DNA of 64,000 bases. Source: JBGTIS01 sp041745535 (GTDB lineage: Bacteria; Bacteroidota; Bacteroidia; Cytophagales; Cyclobacteriaceae). Position 1 is the first letter of the stretch. Every line of letters starts with the position of its first letter. Where the stretch lies: the NCBI GenBank assembly GCA_041745535.1, contig JBGTIS010000022.1, positions 1 to 64,000 on the forward strand, read 5' to 3'. Below are positions 54,586 to 63,063 of the stretch, in pieces. The notes beneath the pieces are model-generated. The model was given only the letters and a program-made list of their open reading frames with translations, was not told the DNA's origin and searched no databases. The position numbers and the translations under genes were made by a program.

Positions 54586-54966
54586 ATGTACAGTGTTATT
54601 ATCCGGGATCATATGATGATCGCCCATTCTTTGAAAAGCAAGGCATTTGGTCCGGCACAAAACCTGCATGGTGCTACCTATGTGGTAGATGCTGAATTCA
54701 AAAGTGAGCAGGTTGACGAAAATAACATTGTGATTGATATAGATATTGCCACGAAAGTGTTGAACAAAGTACTGAGTCCGCTAAAGTATCAAAATCTGGA
54801 TGACCTGAACGTATTCAGCAACCAACTTACTACTACCGAATTTCTGGCAAAATATATTCATGATCAGATCGCTGCTGAGATAAATAATAATTTCAAAGGA
54901 ACATTGAAAGTTACTTTGGGAGAATCGCATGTGGCCTGGGCGACATACGAAGGTAAAGTTGGCTAA
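54586..54966 (+). CDS. PTPS/QueD-superfamily protein with altered active site
   Basis: This 126-residue T-fold protein aligns with 6-pyruvoyl-tetrahydropterin synthase/QueD: HMMIAHSL, FGPAQNLHGATYVVDAEF, IVIDIDIATKVL, TTTEFLAKYIHDQIA, VTLGESHVAWATYEG. Compared with E. coli QueD (from memory), the zinc ligands align at His14 and His28 but the third is Ala30. The catalytic Cys is Ala24 and the Asp-His dyad is Lys67-Tyr68. Glu113 is kept. It is therefore unlikely to catalyse the usual reaction. It could bind a pterin-like substrate or do new chemistry. Confidence 0.85.
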   Translation: MYSVIIRDHMMIAHSLKSKAFGPAQNLHGATYVVDAEFKSEQVDENNIVIDIDIATKVLNKVLSPLKYQNLDDLNVFSNQLTTTEFLAKYIHDQIAAEINNNFKGTLKVTLGESHVAWATYEGKVG

Positions 54967-56011
54967 ATTTTTTGTATTGAAAGCACCGAAAACCTTATAC
55001 TTTGTACTTCCTAACGATCCGGCTGGCATTTCTGGTGGAAATATTTATAATCAGTATTTTATTAAGGCCTTGCGGGAGCAATATACTTTGATTGAAAAAA
55101 TATCTTTCGCGGCCTACCAACAGGCCATTTATAACAACATTCCGGGTATTTACTGGGTAGATAGTTTGTTGCTGAACCAGATGCAACCCTTGCTTCGTAA
55201 GCAGCGAGCTAATGTTACTTCCTGCTTTATGCTGCACCACCTGGAAAGTTTATTTCCTGAAAAAGGAAAATCTTCAGAAGAGGTTTTTCGTCAGAAAGAA
55301 AAAACAATTCTGGACTGGTTTTCTGCCTTCCTGGTTACCAGCGATTTTTCAAAACAATACCTGCTGAAAAATCAGATCCTTCAGCCTGTTATTGTAATTC
55401 CACCCGCTGTGAGTTTTCCGGTTTCAGCATCCAATAATAGCTATGAAGGAATAGAAGCACTTATGGTGGGCAATCTGATTGAAAGGAAGGGCATCAGAGA
55501 GTTTCTGGAAAGTATGAGCCAACAATCTTCTCAATTTCCACACAACTTCAGTTTGCGGATTCTGGGGCGCACTGACATAGACCCCGACTATGCGAAAGCC
55601 TGTGAAAAAATTATAGCTGAAAACCAATTCCTGAAAACACGCGTTCACCTGATCGGGCCAGTGCCGCATGAAAAAATGCCTGAGTGCTATAAAAATAGCA
55701 ATCTGGTAATTTCACCCTCCGCCATGGAAACTTTCGGAATGGCATTGCAGGAAGCCATAGCTTTTGGCATTCCGGTTTTAGCCTGCAAGGGTGGCTATGC
55801 ACAGTATCATATTGAAAATGGCAAAACCGGACAGCTTTTTTCTTCCATCGCCGATCTGACTCAACATCTGATTCATCTGGTTAATAACCCTGAAAAATTT
55901 GATGAAATGAGAGGGGCTGCTCAACAAACCGCCCGCGAGCTGATCCGTTATACATGGAATGACGCGGCTCAATTGTTTATTTCCAAGTTAAAATCGCTAG
56001 GCATTAATTAG
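54929..56011 (+). CDS. Glycosyltransferase (group 1)
   Basis: This GT-B protein of about 350 residues has a donor-domain start near 185 (EALMVGNLIERKGIREFLES), the segment RILGRTDIDPDYAKAC, and the C-terminal SPSAMETFGMALQEAIAFGIPVLA typical of GT4. The ATG at 54929 overlaps the PTPS gene by 38 bp. A TTG at 54959 gives a shorter overlap and better N-terminus (LAKFFVLKAPKTLYFVLP). It probably glycosylates the cluster's product. The overlap points to co-translation. Confidence 0.83.
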   Translation: MWPGRHTKVKLAKFFVLKAPKTLYFVLPNDPAGISGGNIYNQYFIKALREQYTLIEKISFAAYQQAIYNNIPGIYWVDSLLLNQMQPLLRKQRANVTSCFMLHHLESLFPEKGKSSEEVFRQKEKTILDWFSAFLVTSDFSKQYLLKNQILQPVIVIPPAVSFPVSASNNSYEGIEALMVGNLIERKGIREFLESMSQQSSQFPHNFSLRILGRTDIDPDYAKACEKIIAENQFLKTRVHLIGPVPHEKMPECYKNSNLVISPSAMETFGMALQEAIAFGIPVLACKGGYAQYHIENGKTGQLFSSIADLTQHLIHLVNNPEKFDEMRGAAQQTARELIRYTWNDAAQLFISKLKSLGIN

Positions 56012-56017
56012 GTTTTT

Positions 56018-56893
56018 ATGAATTCGGAAACAAGTTATTATATTGATTGGCTGAACACCCGGTATCCGTTTGACGCAGCCGGAAGAAATCGAGAAATAAA
56101 AAAACAATTTCTCGAATTGATGAATTCCAAAGGAAAAGCCACCCTTTCTCTCGTTGATATTGGAGCAGGCACCGGATCGAACTGCCGGTACTGGATCGAC
56201 AGAATTCCCCAGCACCAGCACTGGAAACTGATAGAACAGAATCCGGCTTTTATCAAACCCTGTTTGGAAAACCTGACCCATTTTGCCATTGAACAAGGTT
56301 ACCACCGCGAACACCATCCCGCCGGCCTTACCATGGTGGCAGGCGAAAAGCATATTCACATCGACCTGCTCAATGTTTCCCTGTTTGAGGTCGGCATAGC
56401 CACCGATTTATCTCAAACAGATGCCATTACAGCCAATGCTGTGTTTGACTTACTTACCCGGGAGCAGTTCGACAATTTTATTCAAACTATTACGGAACAC
56501 CCCGTCATTTTTCTGGCTACGCTTAATTATGGCGGTATGTATTTTACACCAGAGCATTCCTACGACCAGGAGTTTATAGACCTGTACGAACAGCACATGC
56601 GGCGCTGGCAGCCATTCGGAAAAAGCATGGGACCTGCCTGCGTACAACTCATGCCTGAGATATTAGAAAAGTATGGCTTAAAGGTACATTCGCTGGAAAG
56701 CTACTGGCAGATTTTACGAACAGACAAAGAAATGCTGAATTACTATATGGATTTTATGAAGAGTGCCTTATGTGACATGGCAGTATCCGATCTGGAAAAA
56801 GCAAAGCTACAAGACTGGCTGACCTTAAAAGAGGAAACCGATCAGGCAATTCTGAATGTAAATCATCAGGATATACTGGCTATCCCGCTTTAG
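56018..56893 (+). CDS. Class I SAM-dependent methyltransferase
   Basis: This 291-residue protein has the SAM-binding motif LVDIGAGTGSNCRYW (about 45-58). Its middle part is predicted Rossmann-like (IATDLSQTDAITANAVFDLL), and C-terminal helices follow. It starts 7 bp after the glycosyltransferase and is probably co-transcribed with it. The substrate is unknown but may be the sugar, pterin or lipid product of the cluster. Its last 14 bp overlap the converging CDP-alcohol phosphotransferase gene. Confidence 0.83.
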   Translation: MNSETSYYIDWLNTRYPFDAAGRNREIKKQFLELMNSKGKATLSLVDIGAGTGSNCRYWIDRIPQHQHWKLIEQNPAFIKPCLENLTHFAIEQGYHREHHPAGLTMVAGEKHIHIDLLNVSLFEVGIATDLSQTDAITANAVFDLLTREQFDNFIQTITEHPVIFLATLNYGGMYFTPEHSYDQEFIDLYEQHMRRWQPFGKSMGPACVQLMPEILEKYGLKVHSLESYWQILRTDKEMLNYYMDFMKSALCDMAVSDLEKAKLQDWLTLKEETDQAILNVNHQDILAIPL

Positions 56894-57599
56894 CAGGCAT
56901 GCGTGCCACATGTGCCACAAAATCAATGATGAACGAGAAAGTTACCAGTATATAGGCAATCACCATAGCCGGGATATAAATTACCGGACTCAGGACGAAG
57001 CAGGCAATAAGGCAACCCATTAAAAAAGAACCAATAAACCTTCTGCGAAATGTTCCGGCATTGTTGCTGTAATGCGGATATTTTAGAAAAGAAATAGCAA
57101 TTACGTATACATATCGTAACAAACCAGGTAATAAAATCCAGCTTCCTGCCATGCCTTTCTCAAACAAAACGGCTGTAACAGAAAGCACAAAAAAGGCATC
57201 CGTTTCCGAATCGAAATACTCCCCAAATACAGAAGAGGTTTTATATTTTCTGGCCAGATATCCGTCAAAGCCATCAGCAATTGTTACCAGTAGGGTAAAC
57301 CCAAACAGGACATAATTGTGCGAATAACTATTCAGCAGGCACAGTAGCAGCAAGATAAGATACCGTAATCCGGTAACAAGATTTGCATAGCCACCAAAAA
57401 CACCAAATTGCTTCCAACTGTCGCGGTTGGCACGACCGAACATGAAAATGGAAACAAAACTTACCGTTACAAACACTGCCATTGAGCCAAATAAAAATAA
57501 TAAGGCTGTGTTCATAACCATAATCCAGGCATGAAAGCTGGCTACCCGCTGAACTTTATCAGAAAGTAATTTTACCTTTTGTTGATTTGTCAATTCCAC
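56880..57599 (-). CDS. CDP-alcohol phosphatidyltransferase
   Basis: This 239-residue membrane protein has the whole family signature D-x2-D-G-x2-A-R-x8-G-x3-D-x3-D, seen as DGFDGYLAR (Asp109 onward) then GEYFDSETD (to Asp134). It has about six hydrophobic helices. It would transfer a phospho-alcohol from a CDP-lipid or CDP-sugar-alcohol to a hydroxyl acceptor in the inner membrane. It runs against the cluster and overlaps the methyltransferase by 14 bp. Its direction leaves its membership uncertain, though the enzyme type fits a lipid-anchoring step. Confidence 0.85.
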   Translation of the reverse strand: MELTNQQKVKLLSDKVQRVASFHAWIMVMNTALLFLFGSMAVFVTVSFVSIFMFGRANRDSWKQFGVFGGYANLVTGLRYLILLLLCLLNSYSHNYVLFGFTLLVTIADGFDGYLARKYKTSSVFGEYFDSETDAFFVLSVTAVLFEKGMAGSWILLPGLLRYVYVIAISFLKYPHYSNNAGTFRRRFIGSFLMGCLIACFVLSPVIYIPAMVIAYILVTFSFIIDFVAHVARMPAKAG

Positions 57600-57743
57600 G
57601 TTTCTTATTGTAAATTGCGTATCGTAATTATATCCCAGATTTTTGCGGAAAATCTCGAATCACAATATTTCTGGCGCTCATATACTTTTACTATTTCAAT
57701 TTTAGTAAAAAAAACTCAAGAAAATTAGCTAAAACTATCTTTC

Positions 57744-58511
57744 ATGAAAGTATTGATAATAGAAGATGAAGCCATAGCGGCTGAAAAGCTGGCCCACCTT
57801 ATTAAAAAACACGATCCTGACATCGAGATCCTCGATTTTATTGATTCTATAAAAAACGCGATTAAATGGCTTTCTGGCAATCCACAACCCGATCTGATTT
57901 TTCTTGATATTTACCTGTCAGATGGGTTGAGCTTTGAGATTTTTACCCAAATACCGGTACATGTCCCTATTGTTTTTACTACAGCCTATAATGAATTTGC
58001 CATCAAAGCCTTTGAATTAAACAGCATCGCTTATTTATTGAAACCTATAAAGAGCGAGGATGTTTCCAGGAGCCTGGAAAAGTTTAAGGCTATCCGGAAA
58101 ACCTATATTTCTCCCTTAAATTCGGTAGATTTTGAGAGCCTGATTGAACGTGTCACGCAAAAGAAGAAGAATTACAAAGAACGATTTCTTGTAAAAGTAG
58201 GTCAGAAAATCCATTCGATTCCGGTTGATGATATCGCTTATTTTTATACCGAATCCAAAGTGGTTTTTCTGGTAACACACGACAACCGCAAAATGCCGGT
58301 AGACTATTATCTGGATAACCTGGCCGAACTGCTGGACCCAAAAGAGTTTATGAAAATCAACCGGCAGTTTATTGTCCGGCACGGAGCCATCGGTTCCATG
58401 TACCCATTCAGCAACAGCCGGATTAAAATAACCCTGCAACCGCCTACCAAAAAAGATATCATCATCAGCACCGAAAAGTCATCAGATTTCAAGCACTGGC
58501 TGGATAGCTGA
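57744..58511 (+). CDS. LytTR-family response regulator
   Basis: This 255-residue protein has a receiver domain with an acidic pocket (IIEDE), phospho-acceptor Asp55 in DLIFLDIYLSDG, Thr in FTTAYNEFAIKAF and Lys in LLKPI. A LytTR DNA-binding domain occupies about 150-255, with YFYTESKVVFLVTHDN and FMKINRQFIVRHG as family motifs. LytTR regulators usually pair with a LytS/AlgZ-type membrane kinase next door. None is within the window, so its partner is elsewhere. Confidence 0.93.
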   Translation: MKVLIIEDEAIAAEKLAHLIKKHDPDIEILDFIDSIKNAIKWLSGNPQPDLIFLDIYLSDGLSFEIFTQIPVHVPIVFTTAYNEFAIKAFELNSIAYLLKPIKSEDVSRSLEKFKAIRKTYISPLNSVDFESLIERVTQKKKNYKERFLVKVGQKIHSIPVDDIAYFYTESKVVFLVTHDNRKMPVDYYLDNLAELLDPKEFMKINRQFIVRHGAIGSMYPFSNSRIKITLQPPTKKDIIISTEKSSDFKHWLDS

Positions 58512-58548
58512 TTTCTGGTAAGCAGAAAATTTAAAATATTAACAAAAG

Positions 58549-59601
58549 TTATTTTGTGGTTTTTTCAATAGAATTCCACCAGTGGTTGGTCTGATTGGGT
58601 GATCCTAAAGTAATTACTTCGCCAATAGCCGGAGTTACCACCGCGAGATTAACATTTTTGGCGGCCACTATTATTCTTCCGATGGGTTCGTCCCAGGCAT
58701 GGTTGGCCAGCACAAATTTGCCCCAATGCACAGGCATCAATACTTTTGCTTTCAGGTCAAGGGTTGCCTGTACGGTTTCTTCAGGAAACATGTGAATATG
58801 CGGCCAGTCTGTACCATATTGCCCACTTTCCAGCAACGCCAGATCAAATGGGCCATATCGGTCACCAATCTGTTTGAACTGGGAATCATAGCCAGAATCG
58901 CCGCCCAGAAAAAGTTTGTATCCGTGCAATTCCAATACATAGGACGCCCAGAGGGTTTGGTTGCGTTTGAATGCTCTGCCTGAAAAGTGCCGCGAAGGGG
59001 TTGCCGTGAGTTTAATTCCATCTTCAATAGCATGACTTTCTCCCCAATCCAGTTCTATGATTTTCTGAGAATCCATGCCCCAGTGTTCCAAATGGCTGCC
59101 TACTCCCAAAGGGGTTACTACCTGTTTTACCTTGTCGGAAAGTTTGGTTATGGTTTTATAGTCCAGATGGTCGTAATGGTCGTGAGTTTGTATCAATACA
59201 TTAATATCGGGAAAATCTTCCGCCGAATAAATATCAGACCCGGGAAACGATTGGCCGAAAAATGTAACCGGAGAAGCGTTACCACTGAATACCGGATCTA
59301 CCAGCAGGGTAAAATTTTTGGATTTGATGAAGTAAGATGAATGCCCAAACCAGACAATGGAAGGCGCGGCCGCCACTATATTTTTTAAATCGTTTTTAAA
59401 GGAAGGTAGTTTGGCTACTGGCTTTACGGTTTTGAGTTTATTAAAATACTCGCGCGTCATTTTCACATAAGAAGCATCTTCAGACATTACAGCTGTTTTC
59501 TCCACATTCTGAAAGGATCCGTTTTTATAATGACGCGACTGCCTGATTCTTTCCAGTCTTTTGCCAGCTGGGTTCTTCCCAAAAACTTTTTGAAACTTCA
59601 T
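58549..59601 (-). CDS. MBL-fold metallohydrolase (UlaG/NAPE-PLD-like)
   Basis: This 350-residue protein has the metal motif THDHYDHLDY (His140, His142, Asp144, His145), the beta-sandwich opening SIVWFGHSSYFIKS, a GGDSGYDSQF segment with Asp, and a late His in LMPVHWGKF. The FGHSSYF and LLVDPVFS segments indicate UlaG- or NAPE-PLD-type lactonases/phosphodiesterases. It lies on the opposite strand to the LytTR gene, convergent, 37 bp away. The substrate is unknown. Confidence 0.85.
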   Translation of the reverse strand: MKFQKVFGKNPAGKRLERIRQSRHYKNGSFQNVEKTAVMSEDASYVKMTREYFNKLKTVKPVAKLPSFKNDLKNIVAAAPSIVWFGHSSYFIKSKNFTLLVDPVFSGNASPVTFFGQSFPGSDIYSAEDFPDINVLIQTHDHYDHLDYKTITKLSDKVKQVVTPLGVGSHLEHWGMDSQKIIELDWGESHAIEDGIKLTATPSRHFSGRAFKRNQTLWASYVLELHGYKLFLGGDSGYDSQFKQIGDRYGPFDLALLESGQYGTDWPHIHMFPEETVQATLDLKAKVLMPVHWGKFVLANHAWDEPIGRIIVAAKNVNLAVVTPAIGEVITLGSPNQTNHWWNSIEKTTK

Positions 59602-59633
59602 AAAAACTAATTCAAGAGCACAAATATCAATTT

Positions 59634-59663
59634 AAAAAAATTGTCCCGGTAGGGCCGGGACAA
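59634..59663 (-). terminator. Rho-independent terminator of osmC
   Basis: TTGTCCCGG and CCGGGACAA make a perfect 9-bp stem around a 5-nt loop. On the minus strand it is followed by a run of seven T, 52 bp past the osmC stop. Confidence 0.88.
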
Positions 59664-59715
59664 ACTAATTCATTTGTTATCGTTCCTGTGTAAATCGGAA
59701 CATATCATTAAAAAC

Positions 59716-60126
59716 TTAATTCAGTGTAGCATCTACGCTAATTTCAGTGTTCAACAATTTTGAAATAGGGCAGTTCTTTTCCGCGTCTTTCACCAGTTCA
59801 TCAAATTTCTCTTTGGAAAGCCCTTCCACTTTAGCGCTTAGGGTTAAATGAGAACTTTTGATTGCCCCATCGGTGAGATCAATTACACATTTGGTTTCCA
59901 GTTTGTCTGCTTTAAAACCAGCCGCATCAATATTAAAAGATAGTTTCATGGTGAAACAACCAGCATGGGCAGCTGCTATTAACTCTTCCGGATTGGTGCC
60001 GGCACCTTCCTCAAACCTTGATTTGTACGAGTATTGCGTTTCGCTTAACACGCCACTTTGGGTGGTTAACTTGCCTTTACCTTCTTTTCCGGTTCCTTGC
60101 CATACGGCAGTTGCGTTTCTTTTCAT
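59716..60126 (-). CDS. osmC: OsmC-family peroxiredoxin
   Basis: This 136-residue protein has the two redox Cys of OsmC in AAHAGCFTMKLS and KNCPISKLL, with the conserved Arg/Glu in GAGTNPEELIAAAH. OsmC dimers reduce organic hydroperoxides. It is cytoplasmic. In a genome whose local catalase is broken, this gene supplies one remaining peroxide defence, though OsmC prefers organic peroxides. It is followed by a terminator. Confidence 0.93.
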   Translation of the reverse strand: MKRNATAVWQGTGKEGKGKLTTQSGVLSETQYSYKSRFEEGAGTNPEELIAAAHAGCFTMKLSFNIDAAGFKADKLETKCVIDLTDGAIKSSHLTLSAKVEGLSKEKFDELVKDAEKNCPISKLLNTEISVDATLN

Positions 60127-60252
60127 TTTTTTGTTTTTGTTGGTTGATAGATATTTATATTAATCCATTCGGACGGGGTAATGTTTGGTAAAACTAATTC
60201 TTTTACCTATTAACTGCCGTAAAAGATGGTAAATGAATGATCAATATTCAAA

Positions 60253-60483
60253 AATGTACAGTACCGAACACTGATGACCATACGCTCTGCAAGCCTGCAG
60301 CACACGTGGTAAGCAGGAACTCAACCACATTGCAAGGCTGCACAATGGTTGAGTCGCAGCGCCTCAGTCTCTCTGCAGGGCTGCACAGTACCTGAGGCGC
60401 TGATGACCTTACTCACCGCAAGCCTACAGCACACCTGGTAAGCAGGTGCTGAACCATTCTGCAAGCCCACACTATCCTTCAAA
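60253..60483. repeat. 43-bp-period hairpin array (about five units plus a partial one)
   Basis: Unit cores GCARGSC begin at 60289, 60332, 60375, 60418 and 60461, exactly 43 bp apart. Each core (GCAAGCCTGCA, GCAAGGCTGCA, GCAGGGCTGCA, GCAAGCCTACA, GCAAGCCCACA) is flanked by arms that differ between units. Arms pair well in units 2 (CTCAACCA..TGGTTGAG) and 3 (GCGCCTCAG..CTGAGGCGC) and loosely in 1 and 4. Units 1 and 4 are alike, as are 2 and 5, so there is also a 129-bp higher-order period. A partial earlier copy begins at 60253 (TGTACAGTACC). The period is not a multiple of three, so it is not a protein repeat. Confidence 0.85.
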
Positions 60484-60534
60484 CCATGATTTAAACCCTG
60501 CCGCAACGCTTTCTTCATTAATTTTTACAGGCGC

Positions 60535-60544
60535 GGGACGTCCC
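60535..60544. repeat. Short perfect palindrome
   Basis: GGGACGTCCC lies in GGCGCGGGACGTCCCCATCC, a GC-rich patch between the array and the DUF1593 gene. CCCATCCTTA follows immediately and is also found at 50715-50724 in the other GC-rich patch of the window. Confidence 0.5.
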
Positions 60545-60589
60545 CATCCTTATCATGTCGCATATTTCTTCATACTTAAAAGTTTGCAA

Positions 60590-61696
60590 TCAGCGATCAT
60601 ACCGGTCCCATCGTACTTTCCAATCGATGAGGAAAGGCTTACGCCACTGATTAATGGTAGCCTGACAGATTTCAGGCGATTGGTCCAGATCAACATAATA
60701 ATTGGGGAATTTTTCTGGATTTGCCTTTCGAAATTGTCCGCCCCAGCTTTCTGAGGTGGGATCATCTACGTTGCCTACCTTCCCTATTACGGGCGAAAGC
60801 AGATATAATATCGAAGGGCTATCGCCTTCTTTCAACGTGCTGGCAGGCCAGTTGGCAGCAGGAAAGGTGTCGCCACATTTTTCGTTAAACAAACCCTGGT
60901 GGGTAGTGCCATGACCTTTGATGTTAGCGCCAATAAACGCAGTATTGGCCCATTCTCCGGTTTGGATACCACCCTGGTACACGCCCCGGAAGGTTTCGTG
61001 TTTGCCTTTCGGCAAAGTACCATTTTCAATCCACCAAAGCCCCGGATATTGGGTTTCCATAAAATTGTACACATAATTGCGGCTTACCGAATCGTGCTGG
61101 GTATTGGTAGAACCAATGGCATATATCCGGATGTTGGGCGCTATTTCCGGCGCATCGTGCAGCATCTGGGCTACAGTGGTAAGGCTACCCCATACCAGAA
61201 TCCAGAGGGGATTTTCCTTTGAATATTGCGCTGCCTGCCGAATCATCCAGGCCGAACCTTCCGAGGTTCTGTCATCAGATGGCAATCCAGGCGTTTGGGA
61301 ACCATCTTTCACCTGTTCCAGCAAAGCGGCTTCCGTCATAAGCGCATCATACCCTTTGCGGCGCAAATGGTCCACATCAATCCTTCTGATCCATTCGGAA
61401 ATCAGTTTTTTTCGGGGAATGGTATCCCAGGGATGCTGTTCAATCTGCGTACAGGGCGTAGCTATTAGTCCTTTTACTTTTAATATATCTGAATAATGTA
61501 CCAGCCGAAACAGCGACTGAATGTCATCCGGATCGCCTCCCAGGTCGGTATCCACAATTACATCGAAGGTCGGGGTGCTTTCACTTTCTGAAACCTGACC
61601 GGTTGTCTTGTTTTCATTTGGATTGCACGAGTATAACATACCCAGGGTAAAACAAATGAGATAAAAAAACCAGTTGTCGCAGTGCTTTTTTTCCAT
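60590..61696 (-). CDS. DUF1593 (nucleoside-hydrolase-like) lipoprotein
   Basis: This protein of about 368 residues starts at the ATG at 61696 (MEKKHCDNWFFYLICFTLGM). It has a lipobox LYSC followed by a linker. The body has a nucleoside-hydrolase-like core with the metal-binding VIVDTDLGGDPDDIQSLFRL (DxDxxxDD), and IRIYAIGSTNTQHDS. This matches DUF1593, sometimes annotated as cellulose-binding Sde182. It is probably surface or periplasmic, perhaps acting on plant or algal glycosides. The C-terminal part has WKVRWDRYDR. Confidence 0.82.
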   Translation of the reverse strand: MEKKHCDNWFFYLICFTLGMLYSCNPNENKTTGQVSESESTPTFDVIVDTDLGGDPDDIQSLFRLVHYSDILKVKGLIATPCTQIEQHPWDTIPRKKLISEWIRRIDVDHLRRKGYDALMTEAALLEQVKDGSQTPGLPSDDRTSEGSAWMIRQAAQYSKENPLWILVWGSLTTVAQMLHDAPEIAPNIRIYAIGSTNTQHDSVSRNYVYNFMETQYPGLWWIENGTLPKGKHETFRGVYQGGIQTGEWANTAFIGANIKGHGTTHQGLFNEKCGDTFPAANWPASTLKEGDSPSILYLLSPVIGKVGNVDDPTSESWGGQFRKANPEKFPNYYVDLDQSPEICQATINQWRKPFLIDWKVRWDRYDR

Positions 61697-61933
61697 ATTG
61701 AAAGTATACATTAAAAAAACTTAATGCCAAAAAAAACAGATTGTTTTCGATTAACAGGCGATATATTTTTCCCTGTTGTCACCGCTGCCTAATTTGATCA
61801 AAACAAAATGACAGATCAGATATACCTGTCTGCAATATATATTATTGAATTGTGTAGATCAGATTAAAAATATCATAATTTCTTAATGATTTCTATACTA
61901 TAAAAACGCAGGCAGGGAGCTTTTTTTGCATTC

Positions 61934-63034
61934 ATGAATATCCTGCTACTTACACATGAGGGGCAGCTTACAGGCTCTACTTATTCCATCTCTTTTCTGG
62001 CTCAGGGACTGGCAGCCCGTGGCCATCGGGTGTATGTAGGATGTCCGGCAGGAAGCATTTTATATCGTATGCTCAGAAACAGCAATGTCCGTTGCATTGC
62101 CATGCGATTTCGCTTCAAAATGGATTGGGCCAATATAAAGCATCTCGGGGCGGTGGTACACCAGCATGGCATTGAACTGATTAACGCACAATCGAGCCTG
62201 GACCGCTATTCCAGTGTTTTTGCCCGATGGCTGTTTCATCTGGATGTAAAAGTAATTCATACCCGTCGGCAAATGGCCCTTAGCATGGGCGGATTTCTGA
62301 AAAACCTGATCTACTATCAGGGTACCGATAAAATTGTAGCCGTAAGTGAGGCGGTAAAACATTCGCTGGTACAACTGGGTATCCCTGCCGCACACATAAA
62401 AGTAATTTATAATGGCACACCAGCAGAAAAGTATACAAAAATTGACGAAGCTCTTGTAGCCCAGTTGAAAATGAAACTTGAGATTAGAGCAGGAGATATT
62501 GTAATAGGTTGCTGCGCCAGATTGAAACATCAGACGCAACTTATCAGGGCACTTCAATATGTTAAAACCAAAGTAAAAGTGGTGTTTATCGGTATTGAAG
62601 ATCAGGACGAATTCTGGCGCATCATGGCTCAGTCAAACATGCCTCATGAAATTTGTTTGATGGGCTCAGATATACCCAACCAAATAGCCCTCAATTATAT
62701 AAAACTATTCACTATTAAGGTATTGCCCTCTACTACTGAAGGGTTGTCGCAGTCGTTGCTGGAAGCCATGGCCTTGGGAGTGCCGGTAATTGCCACTGGT
62801 TATGCCGGCAACCTGGACCTGATACGAGATGGTTACAATGGCTTATTATTCGAGCATGGGAATGTAGCGGAACTTGCACAAAAAATAGATCTGCTTATTC
62901 AGGAGCCGGCTTTACGAAAAAGACTTTCGGATGAAGGTAAAAAAACCGCACTGGAAGATTTTTCCATACAAAAAACCATCGATCAGTATGAAGAATTTTT
63001 TATGGAAATGATCAGCAATTCTGTGCTAACGTAG
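61934..63034 (+). CDS. Family 4 glycosyltransferase
   Basis: This 366-residue GT-B protein begins MNILLLTHEGQLTGSTYSIS. It has donor-domain IVIGCCARLKHQTQLIRALQ and the signature STTEGLSQSLLEAMALGVPVIATGYAGN, placing it in GT4. It lies on the plus strand, 30 bp from the 3' end of the decayed GT39-like gene, and 223 bp after the DUF1593 gene that runs away from it. It is probably a surface glycan or lipid glycosyltransferase. Confidence 0.87.
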   Translation: MNILLLTHEGQLTGSTYSISFLAQGLAARGHRVYVGCPAGSILYRMLRNSNVRCIAMRFRFKMDWANIKHLGAVVHQHGIELINAQSSLDRYSSVFARWLFHLDVKVIHTRRQMALSMGGFLKNLIYYQGTDKIVAVSEAVKHSLVQLGIPAAHIKVIYNGTPAEKYTKIDEALVAQLKMKLEIRAGDIVIGCCARLKHQTQLIRALQYVKTKVKVVFIGIEDQDEFWRIMAQSNMPHEICLMGSDIPNQIALNYIKLFTIKVLPSTTEGLSQSLLEAMALGVPVIATGYAGNLDLIRDGYNGLLFEHGNVAELAQKIDLLIQEPALRKRLSDEGKKTALEDFSIQKTIDQYEEFFMEMISNSVLT

Positions 63035-63063
63035 AAGTCCTTACTGAGTAAATTACCGGTAAC

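Noticed and set aside
60253..60483. Possible CRISPR array
   Set aside because: The conserved core is only about 11-15 bp and imperfect, the intervening segments are palindromic arms rather than unique spacers, and no cas gene is present.
60321..60518. Minus-strand ORF of 65 codons inside the 43-bp repeat array
   Set aside because: The 43-bp period is not a multiple of three, so the repeat is not encoded as protein; there is no start context and no family likeness.
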